Source of the DNA: Salinactinospora qingdaonensis
GTDB lineage: Bacteria; Actinomycetota; Actinomycetes; Streptosporangiales; Streptosporangiaceae
Assembly: GCF_039539445.1 (NCBI RefSeq)
Contig: NZ_BAABDD010000049.1
Location: 1 to 23,261, forward strand
Length of the DNA: 23,261 nucleotides
Direction of reading: 5' to 3'
Positions 6,965-14,890 of the stretch are shown piece by piece. Positions within the stretch are counted from its first letter, which is position 1; each line of letters starts with the position of its first letter. The notes beneath the pieces are model-generated. The model was not told the DNA's origin and searched no databases. It saw nothing but the letters and a program-made list of their open reading frames with translations. Position numbers and translations under genes: made by a program.

Positions 6965-8527
6965 GTGAGCCAGCAGGCCGTTCGGCGTGCGTTGATCAGC
7001 GTGTACGACAAGACAGGGCTTGAGGAGTTGGGATACGGGCTCGCGGAGGCCGGTGTGGAGATCGTCTCCACCGGTTCTACGGCCGCCAGGCTGTCCGCGG
7101 TCGATGTGCCAGTCACGCTCGTGGAGGACGTCACCGGTTTCCCCGAGTGTTTGGACGGGCGGGTCAAGACGCTGCACCCCCACGTCCATGCCGGGTTGCT
7201 GGCCGATCGCTCCAAGAGCGAGCATCAGGCCGCGCTCCACGAGTTGGGGATCGCCTCCTTCGACCTGCTCGTGGTGAACCTCTACCCCTTCGAGGACACC
7301 GTGGCCTCGGGAGCCTCGCTGTCCGAGTGTGTGGAGAAGATCGACATCGGTGGTCCGGCGATGGTGCGGGCCGCGGCTAAGAACCACCAAAGTGTTGCTG
7401 TGGTCGTCGACCCGGGACGCTATGACGAGGTGGTGGAGACTGTGCGCTCGGGTGGCTTCACCCTGGAGCAGCGCAAGCGCATGGCGGCCCAGGCATACGC
7501 CCACACGGCCAGTTACGATGCGGCCGTGGCGTCCTGGTTCGCCGCCGAGTACGCCCCCGATGAGCTGGCTCAAGAGACGGGGTGGCCCGACTTTTCCGCG
7601 GTTACCTACGCGCGCACGGCCACGCTGCGCTATGGCGAGAATCCGCACCAGCGGGCGGCGCTGTACCGGGGCAAGGAAACCGGAGGGCTGGCCGGGGCCG
7701 AGCAGTTGCACGGCAAGGAGATGTCGTTCAACAACTACGTCGACACTGACGCCGCGCTGCGCGCCGCCTACGACTTCGCTGATCCGTGTGTGGCGGTCAT
7801 CAAGCACGCCAACCCCTGCGGTATCGCCATTGGCGCCGATGTCGCCGAGGCGCACCGCAAGGCCCACGCTTGTGACCCTCTCTCGGCCTACGGCGGGGTG
7901 ATCGCGGCCAACCGTCAGGTGAGTGCTGGTATGGCCGAGCAGATCGTCGATGTGTTCACCGAGGTCGTAGCGGCTCCCGGGTTCGACGAGGGGGCGTTGG
8001 AGCTGCTCACACGCAAGAAGAACATCCGGCTGTTGCAGATCGTGCCGGCGGCGCGGTCGGCCCAGCCGGATCAGCGAGCCATCAGTGGAGGGCTGCTGCT
8101 GCAATCGGCCGACGTGATTGATGCGCCCGGTGACGCTCCCGCCGCATGGGAGCTCAAGGCGGGGCCCGCCGCGAGTTCGGTGATGCTGGCGGATCTGACC
8201 TTCGCCTGGCGTGCGGTGCGTTCGGTCAAGTCCAACGCGATCCTGCTGGCGGCCGATGGCGCCACGGTCGGAGTCGGTATGGGGCAGGTCAACCGGGTCG
8301 ACTCGGCCAAGCTGGCGGTGGCGCGCTCTGGCGATCGGGTCGCCGGTTCGGTCGCGGCCAGTGACGCTTTCTTCCCCTTCCCCGACGGTCTGGAGGTGCT
8401 CACCGAGGCCGGGGTGCGCGCTGTGGTGCAGCCGGGAGGGTCGGTGCGCGATGACAAGGTCATCGAGGCCGCCGAGCAGGCGGGGATCACGATGTACTTC
8501 ACGGGCACGCGCCACTTCTTCCACTGA
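6965..8527 (+). CDS. purH: bifunctional AICAR transformylase / IMP cyclohydrolase
   Basis: Catalyses the last two steps of IMP synthesis: formylation of AICAR with 10-formyl-THF, then ring closure. The 520-residue length is typical. The N-terminal MGS-like cyclohydrolase domain shows ISVYDKTGLEELG, STGST and DVTGFPECLDGRVKTLHPHV. The C-terminal transformylase domain shows RYGENPHQ and KHANPCGIA, with catalytic Lys280-His281. The GTG at 6965 follows GGAGGAGA. It forms an operon with purN (30-base gap), and folD 93 bases downstream supplies the cofactor for both transformylases. Confidence 0.97.
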   Translation: MSQQAVRRALISVYDKTGLEELGYGLAEAGVEIVSTGSTAARLSAVDVPVTLVEDVTGFPECLDGRVKTLHPHVHAGLLADRSKSEHQAALHELGIASFDLLVVNLYPFEDTVASGASLSECVEKIDIGGPAMVRAAAKNHQSVAVVVDPGRYDEVVETVRSGGFTLEQRKRMAAQAYAHTASYDAAVASWFAAEYAPDELAQETGWPDFSAVTYARTATLRYGENPHQRAALYRGKETGGLAGAEQLHGKEMSFNNYVDTDAALRAAYDFADPCVAVIKHANPCGIAIGADVAEAHRKAHACDPLSAYGGVIAANRQVSAGMAEQIVDVFTEVVAAPGFDEGALELLTRKKNIRLLQIVPAARSAQPDQRAISGGLLLQSADVIDAPGDAPAAWELKAGPAASSVMLADLTFAWRAVRSVKSNAILLAADGATVGVGMGQVNRVDSAKLAVARSGDRVAGSVAASDAFFPFPDGLEVLTEAGVRAVVQPGGSVRDDKVIEAAEQAGITMYFTGTRHFFH

Positions 8528-8620
8528 TGCCGTTTCGCTGGCCATCTGCCGACTCTCCGGCGGCACCGGCGCGCCGTGGTGCGGGTACCGCCGGTTGTTC
8601 ACCCATGGAAGGATGGTTCC

Positions 8621-9472
8621 GTGACCGCGACGATTCTCGATGGCAAGGCCACCGCTAAGGCGATCCGCACCGAGTTGAGCGAGCGGGTGAGCGCGCTGCG
8701 CGCCCGAGGGGTCGTTCCGGGGCTGGCGACGGTGATCGTCGGCGACGATCCCGGCAGCCACTCCTATGTCGCCGGTAAGCACCGCGACTGTGCCGAGGTC
8801 GGTATTGAGAGCATCCGGCGCGAGTTGCCGGCCACGGCCTCCCAAGCGGAGGTGGAGGCGGTCGTCGACGAGCTCAACGCCGATCCCGCCTGCACGGGCT
8901 ATATCGTGCAGTTGCCGCTTCCCAAGGGGCTGGACGAGAGTCGGGTGCTGGAGCGCATCGACACCGCTAAGGACGCTGACGGGTTGCAGCCGGCCAATCT
9001 GGGGCGGCTGGTGTTGATGCAGCAGGCGCCGCTGCCGTGTACTCCCCGCGGGATCGTGGAGTTGTTGCGGCGCTACGATATCCCGCTCAAGGGCGCCGAG
9101 GTCGTGGTCGTGGGGCGTGGCGTCACGGTGGGCCGGCCGCTGGGGCTGCTGCTGACGCGGCGCAGCGAGAACGCCACGGTGACACTGTGTCACACGGGCA
9201 CACGTGACTTGGCTGCCCACACCCGCAGCGCCGACATCGTGGTTGCCGGCGCAGGAGTGCCGGGTCTGGTCACCGCCGACATGGTGCGGCCCGGGGCGAC
9301 GGTGCTCGATGTCGGGGTGACGCGGACCGAGTCGGGGCTGGTTGGCGACGTGGCCCCTGAGGTGCGGGAGACGGCTGGCGCCGTGGCTCCCAACCCGGGC
9401 GGGGTCGGGCCGATGACGCGGGCGATGCTGCTGGTCAACCTCGTTGAGGCGGCTGAGCGGCAGGCCGGTTAG
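8621..9472 (+). CDS. folD: methylenetetrahydrofolate dehydrogenase / methenyl-THF cyclohydrolase
   Basis: FolD interconverts 5,10-methylene-THF, methenyl-THF and 10-formyl-THF with NADP. At 283 residues it has the normal length. Motifs are SYVAGKHRDCAEVGI with Tyr49 and catalytic Lys53, YIVQLPLPKGLD, DADGLQPANLG, the Rossmann loop GRGVTVGRPLG and PNPGGVGPMTRAML. The GTG at 8621 gives the family start MTATILDGKATA and has GGAAGGA upstream; an earlier in-frame start at 8576 is unsupported. Placement after purN-purH fits supply of 10-formyl-THF to both. A strong hairpin follows. Confidence 0.96.
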   Translation: MTATILDGKATAKAIRTELSERVSALRARGVVPGLATVIVGDDPGSHSYVAGKHRDCAEVGIESIRRELPATASQAEVEAVVDELNADPACTGYIVQLPLPKGLDESRVLERIDTAKDADGLQPANLGRLVLMQQAPLPCTPRGIVELLRRYDIPLKGAEVVVVGRGVTVGRPLGLLLTRRSENATVTLCHTGTRDLAAHTRSADIVVAGAGVPGLVTADMVRPGATVLDVGVTRTESGLVGDVAPEVRETAGAVAPNPGGVGPMTRAMLLVNLVEAAERQAG

Positions 9473-9495
9473 CCCTTGGCTGGCGCTGGTGGCGG

Positions 9496-9522
9496 AGGGG
9501 CCTCGTGGGCGGTGAGGCCCCT
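9496..9522. terminator. bidirectional terminator between folD and the FHA gene
   Basis: AGGGGCCTC (9496-9504) pairs perfectly over 9 bp with GAGGCCCCT (9514-9522), loop 9 bases, followed by TGTGTGGTT. It lies 23 bases after folD and 7 bases beyond the stop of the convergent FHA gene, so it can serve both. Confidence 0.75.
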
Positions 9523-9529
9523 TGTGTGG

Positions 9530-10135
9530 TTAGCTCGCTTGACGTTCCCGCTCGACCAGAGGCATGGGTCGGACTAGTCCTAGCGCGACGACCTCGTTGG
9601 CCAGGCGGGTGCGGCGGTTGGGTCCTTCGGGGACTCGGAACTTCTGGTAGAGCCGTAGGAGATGCTGCTTGACGGCCGCTTCGGTGACGACAAGGTCCTC
9701 GGCGATTTGGCGGGCTGTTGCCGGGGACACGAACGCTTCGTCAGACAGTGCGGGGCGGCACAGCGACGTGAGGACGTCCAATTCCCGCCGGGTGAGTTCA
9801 GGGGCCCCGCCTCGGCGCATATCCACCTCGGGCGTGAGCTCCTCCCGGATGAGCCCGCCGATCTTGCAGCGAGCGGCACCGAAGCTGATGACGTCGCCCT
9901 CCTCCAGGACCCGGCGGGCGATCGGGCGGCCGTTGACGCGGGTGCCGTTGCGCGACAGTCCCAGGTCGACGACATAGACGTAGGGGCCGCGGCGCACGAA
10001 CTCGGCGTGTAGTTGCGACACGCTGGGGTCGGTGAGCCGGATGTCGACGCCCTGCCCCCGGCCGACCGTGGTGACGTTGTCGTCCAGGGGGTGGACGTCA
10101 CCACTCTCCTCGACCCGTATGTAGGGCCCATCCAC
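9530..10135 (-). CDS. FHA domain protein with C-terminal helix-turn-helix
   Basis: 201-residue protein with an N-terminal forkhead-associated domain (about residues 5-95) and a C-terminal LuxR-like helix-turn-helix region (about 113-187). FHA domains bind phosphothreonine; the key residues are visible: Gly25-Arg26 in TTVGRGQ, Ser40 and His43 in SVSQLHAEF, and Asn63 in LSRNGTRVNGR. The C-terminal part reads LTRRELDVL, then ATARQIAEDLVVTEAAVKQH, a recognition-helix pattern. A role as a Ser/Thr-kinase-controlled regulator is inference; no kinase gene is in the window. The GTG at 10135 is chosen because GGGAGGA lies 6 bases upstream; frames further back to 10270 give a Pro/Arg-rich extension that FHA proteins do not need. 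Convergent with folD. Confidence 0.85.
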   Translation of the reverse strand: MDGPYIRVEESGDVHPLDDNVTTVGRGQGVDIRLTDPSVSQLHAEFVRRGPYVYVVDLGLSRNGTRVNGRPIARRVLEEGDVISFGAARCKIGGLIREELTPEVDMRRGGAPELTRRELDVLTSLCRPALSDEAFVSPATARQIAEDLVVTEAAVKQHLLRLYQKFRVPEGPNRRTRLANEVVALGLVRPMPLVERERQAS

Positions 10136-10607
10136 GGTTGTTCCTCCCATAGTGGGGCGCGGCCGATGGGTATGCTCGCGGCGCTGCGGGACGTCTCTCC
10201 TGGCGGCTGGCGTGACGCGCAGGTGTGGTGGGGTGGGGGTCATAGGGGGTGTCCTCGTTTGCCGTGGCACTCATCTCATGACGGGTTACCCGCGCAGCGG
10301 CGCTTCTACGCGCCTCTCCGGCAGAGAAGAACACCACGCCTCGCGTGACGCCGCATGTCACCAGGTTCTGGTGAGGCTGAGGATGGGCTTGTCCATGTCC
10401 GAAATTTGTCTCGAGTCGTCTCGGAGCGGGGGCAGGGTCAATAGACTGACGGTGTCCACCGCCGATGACACTGTGCTTTCGGGGAGTGCTTCGTCGCCGG
10501 GCCGCGCGGGGACGCTGCCGACGCGGCGGTGCGGCCGGTCCCGCCGCAATCGAGGGGCGGTGGTACGACGGTCAGCCTAAGCGGGGTGCGCTAGCGTGAG
10601 GTTTACG
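10136..10607. other. gene-free divergent region between FHA and DUF3017 genes
   Basis: About 470 bases that must hold promoters for the FHA gene (minus) and the DUF3017 gene (plus). The longest plus-strand frame (10152-10580) is Arg/Ser-rich, lacks a ribosome-binding site and is not believable as a gene. TAGACT at 10442-10447 is a good -10 hexamer on the plus strand, but no matching -35 lies at the right distance. Confidence 0.45.
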
Positions 10608-10949
10608 GTGAGCCAGAAAACGGTGGAGGCAGCGGTAGCACCCGAGTCATCTGAATCCGGCGGGGAACCTTCGGCCGAAGCGTCGGCGCCCAAGTGGGTA
10701 GCGCAGGTTCCGTACCTTCTCGTGCTCGCGACCATGTCCGCGGGCATCGTCATCGTGGCGGCAGCTCACTTCAAGCGGGGGCCCGCCCTCATCGCCGGCT
10801 CCCTGCTGTTGGGCGCCGTGCTGCGGTTGGTGCTGCCGGCCGAGCAGGTGGGCATGCTCGCGGTGCGGCGGCGCTGGACCGATGTGCTAACCCTGGTCAC
10901 CCTGGCAATTCTGCTGATCGTTTTGGCCTGGGTGGCGCCGAAACTCTAG
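10608..10949 (+). CDS. DUF3017 family small membrane protein
   Basis: 113-residue protein with a hydrophilic N-terminus of about 33 residues and three hydrophobic helices: PYLLVLATMSAGIVIVAA, ALIAGSLLLGAVLRLVL and VLTLVTLAILLIVLAWVA. This matches the DUF3017 family, found next to folD in many actinobacteria; its function is unknown. The GTG at 10608 has GAGG about 6 bases upstream; a GTG at 10596 in the same frame would add four residues and cannot be excluded. From memory, streptomycetes have mdh next; here icd follows. Confidence 0.82.
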   Translation: MSQKTVEAAVAPESSESGGEPSAEASAPKWVAQVPYLLVLATMSAGIVIVAAAHFKRGPALIAGSLLLGAVLRLVLPAEQVGMLAVRRRWTDVLTLVTLAILLIVLAWVAPKL

Positions 10950-11175
10950 GGTTCGCCCTCTAATAAGCTTGATGTCGAGATACCGCGTACGTTGCCGCAG
11001 TGGCACCAATGGATTTCCCGGAGCGGCCGGCGCGACATGCGGCCGGTCGGGGGGTCGGGGCTCGCGCAGCGAGTCCACACGGTGCGAACGCGGCCGGGCC
11101 GGTGGCCGGCCGGTGCCCGCGCGGCCTCACAGCCACACGACGGCTAGCCGAAACTGAAGGGACAGCCACAAAGCC

Positions 11176-12390
11176 ATGGCCAAAATCAAGGTCGCCAACC
11201 CTGTAGTAGAGCTCGACGGCGACGAGATGACCCGAATCATCTGGTCCTTTATCAAGGAGCGGCTGATCCTTCCCTACCTGGATGTCGACCTGAAGTACTA
11301 CGATCTCGGCATCGAGGAGCGCGACCGCACTGACGACCAGGTCACGGTCGATGCCGCCAACGCCATCAAGCAGTACGGCGTCGGCGTCAAGTGCGCCACC
11401 ATCACCCCCGACGAGGCTCGGGTGGAAGAGTTCGGCCTGAAGAAGATGTGGCGCTCGCCCAACGGCACGATCCGTAACATCCTCGGCGGTGTCGTCTTCC
11501 GCGAGCCGATCATCTGCTCCAACGTTCCGCGTTACGTCCCGAGCTGGACCAAGCCCATCGTCATCGGCCGTCACGCCCACGGCGACCAGTACCGGGCCAG
11601 CGACTTCAAGGTGCCCGGCCCGGGCAAGGTGACCATCACCTACACGCCCGAGGACGGTGGCGAGCCCATCGAGATGCAGGTCGCCAACTTCCCGGAAGGC
11701 GGCGGCGTGGCTATGGGCATGTACAACTACCGTGCCTCCATCGAGGAGTTCGCGCGCGCCAGCTTCAACTACGGGCTGGACCGCAACTACCCGGTCTACA
11801 TGTCCACCAAGAACACGATCCTCAAGTCCTACGACGGCATGTTCAAGGACGTGTTCGCCGAGATCTACGAGAGCGAGTTCAAGGACCGCTTCGAGGCGGC
11901 CGGCCTGACCTACGAGCACCGCCTCATCGACGACATGGTCGCCGCCGCCCTGAAGTGGGAGGGCGGCTACGTCTGGGCGTGCAAGAACTACGACGGTGAC
12001 GTGCAGTCCGACACAGTGGCCCAGGGCTTTGGCTCGCTGGGCCTGATGACCTCGGTGCTGCGCACCTCCGACGGCACGGTCGAGGCCGAGGCCGCTCACG
12101 GTACCGTCACCCGTCACTACCGTCAGCACCAGCAGGGCAAGCCCACCTCCACCAACCCCATCGCCTCGATCTTCGCGTGGACGCGCGGCCTGCAACAGCG
12201 CGGCAAGATCGACAACACTCCCGAGGTGGTGGACTTCGCTACCAAGCTCGAAGAGGTCGTCGTCGCCACCGTCGAGAGCGGGCAGATGACCAAGGACCTC
12301 GCGCTGCTCATCGGCGGTGACCAGGACTGGCTGACCACCGAGGAGTTCCTGGCCACGCTCGACGAGAACCTACAGAAGCGCCTGGCCTAA
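11176..12390 (+). CDS. icd: NADP-dependent isocitrate dehydrogenase, homodimeric type
   Basis: Oxidative decarboxylation of isocitrate to 2-oxoglutarate with NADP in the TCA cycle. The 404 residues match the eukaryote-like homodimeric class (relatives of human IDH1 and M. tuberculosis Icd1), not the roughly 740-residue monomeric enzyme used by Streptomyces. Motifs are VVELDGDEMTRIIW at the N-terminus, WRSPNGTIRNILGG (substrate serine region), NVPRYVPSWTKPIVIGRHAH, and the C-terminal EAAHGTVTRHYR with TSTNPIASIFAW. The ATG at 11176 follows an AAGGGA site. The 226 bases upstream contain no gene. It is convergent with the LCP gene 390 bases away. Confidence 0.96.
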   Translation: MAKIKVANPVVELDGDEMTRIIWSFIKERLILPYLDVDLKYYDLGIEERDRTDDQVTVDAANAIKQYGVGVKCATITPDEARVEEFGLKKMWRSPNGTIRNILGGVVFREPIICSNVPRYVPSWTKPIVIGRHAHGDQYRASDFKVPGPGKVTITYTPEDGGEPIEMQVANFPEGGGVAMGMYNYRASIEEFARASFNYGLDRNYPVYMSTKNTILKSYDGMFKDVFAEIYESEFKDRFEAAGLTYEHRLIDDMVAAALKWEGGYVWACKNYDGDVQSDTVAQGFGSLGLMTSVLRTSDGTVEAEAAHGTVTRHYRQHQQGKPTSTNPIASIFAWTRGLQQRGKIDNTPEVVDFATKLEEVVVATVESGQMTKDLALLIGGDQDWLTTEEFLATLDENLQKRLA

Positions 12391-12621
12391 CGGAGCGCTC
12401 CGCGCGGTTTCGGCACCTGGCGGGGCCGCATCGCGCCACGGGGGCTGCCCGCTGTCACTTATGGCCATGGCGGCGGGTGGCTCCCGTGGGTCGGCAAAGT
12501 GCCCCTGGAAGGCAGATCCACCGATTTTGCCTCCCTGTGGGAGAACGCTGGTTCTTCTTTTCTTTTATGGCGGTTAACCTGGGAAAAGACGCAAGGGCGT
12601 CACGAAGACCACCCGAGGATA

Positions 12622-12671
12622 GACGCGCCGTCCCTGGCCTGCTGGGGGGTAGGGCCACGGACCTGCGCGTC
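12622..12671 (+). ncRNA. extended hairpin, candidate structured RNA
   Basis: Three stacked helices: GACGCGC (12622-12628) with GCGCGTC (12665-12671), GTCC (12630-12633) with GGAC (12659-12662), and TGGCC (12635-12639) with GGCCA (12653-12657), interrupted by small bulges. It lies 8 bases before the terminator hairpin. It matches no RNA family I can name. Confidence 0.3.
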
Positions 12672-12679
12672 ACGCAAGA

Positions 12680-12718
12680 GGCCCGTACTCCGCACTGAGC
12701 GGGGTGCGGGCCCCTTTT
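12680..12718 (+). terminator. intrinsic terminator after icd region
   Basis: A 14-bp stem, 12680-12693 with 12699-12712, containing two G-T wobbles and a 5-base loop ACTGA, followed by CCTTTT (12713-12718). This is a classic rho-independent shape for the plus strand; the reverse strand could also use the stem for the LCP gene, whose stop is at 12781. Confidence 0.8.
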
Positions 12719-12780
12719 CGTGCGCGGCAGGTGAGCAACGGAGAGGAACGTGCCCGACGCGACGGCGCCGGTGGGCCACC

Positions 12781-14067
12781 TTACTCCTGGAGAGCCGACT
12801 CGGGGATCTGCTGGCCGTTGCGCATGGCCTCGAACATCTGGCCGGAGCGCTCCTCGTCCCACAGCACCACCGAGCCGACGCCCGCCAGCGTCGGCGTCGA
12901 AGAGATCGGGATGGCGGTGGTCGTCGGGTTCTCGCGCATGGCCAGCGCCATGCCGGCGAGATCGCTGAGGTGGTCGCCCTCGTCGACCTCGAAAGTGTCG
13001 GTGCCCTCCATGACCAGCGGCACCACCCGGAACGGGTTGAGCAGGGTCCCCGGCGAGGTCGCCTCCGACACCAAGACGCTGAAGAACTCGCGCTGGCGCT
13101 GGATGCGGTCGAGGTCGGCGCGAGCCGAAGCGCGGGTGCGCACATAGCCCAGGGCCGTCTCGCCGTCCAGGGTCTGGCAGCCGGCGGGGATGTCCAGCCC
13201 TGCCTTGGGGTCCTTCATCGGCTCCTCGGGGCACAGCTCCACACCGCCGACCGCGTTGACGATGTCGACGAACCCGGCGAAGCCGACCTCTACGTAGTGA
13301 TCGATGCGTACGCCGCTCTCCTGCTCGAAGGTGCGCACCAGCTTGCCGGGGCCGCCGCCCAGCGCGCTGGCGAACGCGGCGTTGATCTTGTTCTCGCCGA
13401 TCTCGGGGATCTGGACGAGGGAGTCGCGGGGGACGCTGATGATCGAGGGGCTACCGTTGTCGGGCACGTACAGCACCATGATCGTGTCGGTGCGCTTTCC
13501 CTGAGCGTCACCGGTACGCAGTTCCTGGCGGTCCTCCTCGGTCAGCCCCTCGCGGCTGTCCGAGCCCACGATCATGTAGGTGTCGCCGGGCTGCTCGCCG
13601 GGGCGACCCTCGTAGTCGGTCAGCGCGTCGACGCGCCGTAGTCGGGAGTCGGCCCAAAAGTAGAACCCGGCGGGCAGGATCACCAGGATGACCAGGGCCA
13701 GGACAGCGATGGTGCGGCCGCGCCGCCGGCGCATCTCCCGGCGCTGGCGCGACTGGCCGGTGCCGTCGTAGACACGGCCGCGCCCACGCCCCCCTGAGGT
13801 GCGCCCCGAGGAGCGCGGCCGTTCCTCGGCTGCGGGCATGCGCCGGGTAGCGGAGGTCTCCCCAGCGGCGGGCATGCGTCGGGTGGCAGAGGTCTCCTCG
13901 CCAGTGGAGCGTTCCTCGCGCCGGCGCCTGCGGTCCCCGTGGCGCTTGCGGTACATCCGTTCGATCTGGTCGGGCATGCCTCCATCGGGATCGCGGCGAA
14001 ACACGCCGGTGCGGTTGTGATCGTCGGGGGAGCCCTGGGGGGTGCGTCCCTCGTTCCTATCGCCCAT
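12781..14067 (-). CDS. LytR-CpsA-Psr (LCP) family cell-wall glycopolymer transferase
   Basis: LCP proteins sit in the membrane with the catalytic domain outside and transfer lipid-linked glycopolymers to peptidoglycan. From the ATG at 14067 the protein has 428 residues: a very basic cytoplasmic N-terminus of about 115, one membrane helix (IAVLALVILVILPAGFYFW, about 120-138), then the LCP domain. Seen motifs are YMIVGSDSRE, RTDTIMVLYV, ISVPRDS, NKINAAF and GYVRTRASARADLDRIQRQ, which supply the conserved Arg/Asp residues that bind the pyrophosphate lipid and metal. The N-terminal part contains a perfect-register 12-residue tandem duplication. The start is uncertain: the frame is open to 14184, and no start has a strong ribosome-binding site. 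The substrate cannot be told from sequence. Confidence 0.9.
   Translation of the reverse strand: MGDRNEGRTPQGSPDDHNRTGVFRRDPDGGMPDQIERMYRKRHGDRRRRREERSTGEETSATRRMPAAGETSATRRMPAAEERPRSSGRTSGGRGRGRVYDGTGQSRQRREMRRRRGRTIAVLALVILVILPAGFYFWADSRLRRVDALTDYEGRPGEQPGDTYMIVGSDSREGLTEEDRQELRTGDAQGKRTDTIMVLYVPDNGSPSIISVPRDSLVQIPEIGENKINAAFASALGGGPGKLVRTFEQESGVRIDHYVEVGFAGFVDIVNAVGGVELCPEEPMKDPKAGLDIPAGCQTLDGETALGYVRTRASARADLDRIQRQREFFSVLVSEATSPGTLLNPFRVVPLVMEGTDTFEVDEGDHLSDLAGMALAMRENPTTTAIPISSTPTLAGVGSVVLWDEERSGQMFEAMRNGQQIPESALQE
13825..13896 (-). repeat. two-copy 36-bp tandem repeat inside the LCP gene
   Basis: Bases 13825-13860 and 13861-13896 encode, on the minus strand, ETSATRRMPAAE and ETSATRRMPAAG. 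The repeat is in frame and lies in the cytoplasmic N-terminal part. Each unit carries a Thr-Arg-Arg core in an otherwise low-complexity charged region. Confidence 0.85.
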
Positions 14068-14140
14068 CGCCCTGGTCGCCCATCCATTCGTGTGGTGTGC
14101 GTTTGTCAACGCTTTTGAGCCCCTTGGACTCGCCACAGGG

Positions 14141-14155
14141 TAGTGAGGTTCACTA
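14141..14155. promoter_or_regulatory. inverted repeat upstream of the LCP gene
   Basis: TAGTGA (14141-14146), GGT, TCACTA (14150-14155): a perfect 6-bp inverted repeat with a 3-base centre, about 75 bases upstream of the chosen LCP start. It could be an operator. The regulator is unknown. Confidence 0.3.
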
Positions 14156-14290
14156 GTATCCGTCATTACGCCTTTAGCGGGCATTGAGGCGGCTATAGGG
14201 TGGCCGGGCTCGTGGGGCTATGCCGCTCGGGTGCGCGTCCAGGGCCGGTCGCGTTCCCCTCCCGTGCGCGGGGCTGACGGTGTTTCCCTC

Positions 14291-14328
14291 CGCTCGTGCT
14301 TCGATCGCTGCGCGATCTCGGCAGCCTG
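14291..14328 (+). repeat. left arm of 38-bp imperfect inverted repeat
   Basis: This arm matches the reverse complement of 14819-14856 at 35 of 38 positions. Inside it GATCGC-TGC-GCGATC makes a perfect 6-bp hairpin, so each arm is itself REP-like. Confidence 0.75.
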
Positions 14329-14612
14329 GGGCGAGCTGCGGCCGGGGTGGGGCGGTCCCGCGAGGGGTGGGCTACGGCCGGGGGTGGTGCGACCTGACGC
14401 CTCCCGGGGGCCACCTGCCACAGCGCGGTCGCGCTCGGGACGGGCATGTCCGCCTGCCGTCCTTGCCCGAAAGCCCGCTGCTTGCCGGCGCGGGAGGCCG
14501 CGCCCGACGGCGGGCGGGGCCACACCCCACCACCGTCCCCGCAGAGACCACCACCCCCGCCGCTTCCCGCGCGAGATCGATGCCCCGGGGTAGAGCGACG
14601 TTCCTTCACCTC

Positions 14613-14849
14613 CGTGGTTGTCCGTGTTGTTTTCGGTCGCCTTAGTTGTGGTGCTTCCTTCAGGTTGTCGGGATCGCGAAGTGGTCGAGTTCGTGGTTGT
14701 CCGTGTTGTTTTCGGTCGCCTTAGTTGTGGTGTCTCCTTCAGGTTGTCGGGATCGCGAAGTGGTCGAGTTCGTGGTTGTCCGTGTTGTTTTCGGTCGCCT
14801 TAGTTGTGGTGCCTCCTTCAGGCTGCCGAGGTCGCGAAGCGATCGAGGC
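14613..14849 (+). repeat. tandem repeat, three units of 79 bp
   Basis: Units begin at 14613, 14692 and 14771 with CGTGGTTGTCCGTG. The first 41 bases are identical in all three. Units 1 and 2 differ at 2 of 79 positions; unit 3 differs from unit 1 at about 9, all in its last half, where it approaches the arm at 14819-14856. The plus strand is rich in G and T (only 6 A in unit 1). The period is not a multiple of three, so the array is unlikely to be coding. Confidence 0.9.
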
Positions 14850-14856
14850 ACGAGCG
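14819..14856 (-). repeat. right arm of 38-bp imperfect inverted repeat
   Basis: Reverse complement of the left arm at 14291-14328 with 3 mismatches. It overlaps the last half of the third tandem unit, and weaker copies of the same motif occur in units 1 and 2 (from 14661 and 14740). Confidence 0.75.
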
Positions 14857-14890
14857 AACGGCAAACTCTCCAGGCACATCCCACCCCCGG

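Larger units (their letters stand above)
12391..12780. other. gene-free structured stretch between icd and LCP gene
   Basis: About 390 bases without a credible gene. On the plus strand it shows an AT-richer pyrimidine run at 12551-12567, a small hairpin GACGC-AAGG-GCGTC at 12588-12601, a long interrupted hairpin at 12622-12671, and a terminator at 12680-12718. This could be a long structured 3' untranslated region of icd or a separate small RNA. Confidence 0.5.

Noticed and set aside
6935..9220. 761-residue minus-strand open frame antisense to purH and folD
   Set aside because: It is the antisense shadow of two well-conserved genes, with His/Arg/Gln-rich composition and no ribosome-binding site.
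10152..10580. 142-residue plus-strand open frame between the FHA and DUF3017 genes
   Set aside because: It overlaps the ribosome-binding site and upstream region of the FHA gene, has no ribosome-binding site of its own and has Arg/Ser-rich shadow composition.
12580..12680. c-di-GMP or c-di-AMP riboswitch
   Set aside because: GACGCAAGG at 12588-12596 resembles part of the GEMM core, but the rest of the aptamer is absent and no gene follows on the same strand.
14193..14609. 138-residue minus-strand open frame and its companions beside the LCP gene
   Set aside because: Arg/Gly/Pro-rich translation typical of GC-rich non-coding DNA, no ribosome-binding site, and several overlapping frames look equally open.
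14613..14849. CRISPR array or integron-type attC array
   Set aside because: The units are 79 bp head-to-tail without unique spacers, there are only three, no cas or integrase gene is near, and the attC core motifs are absent.
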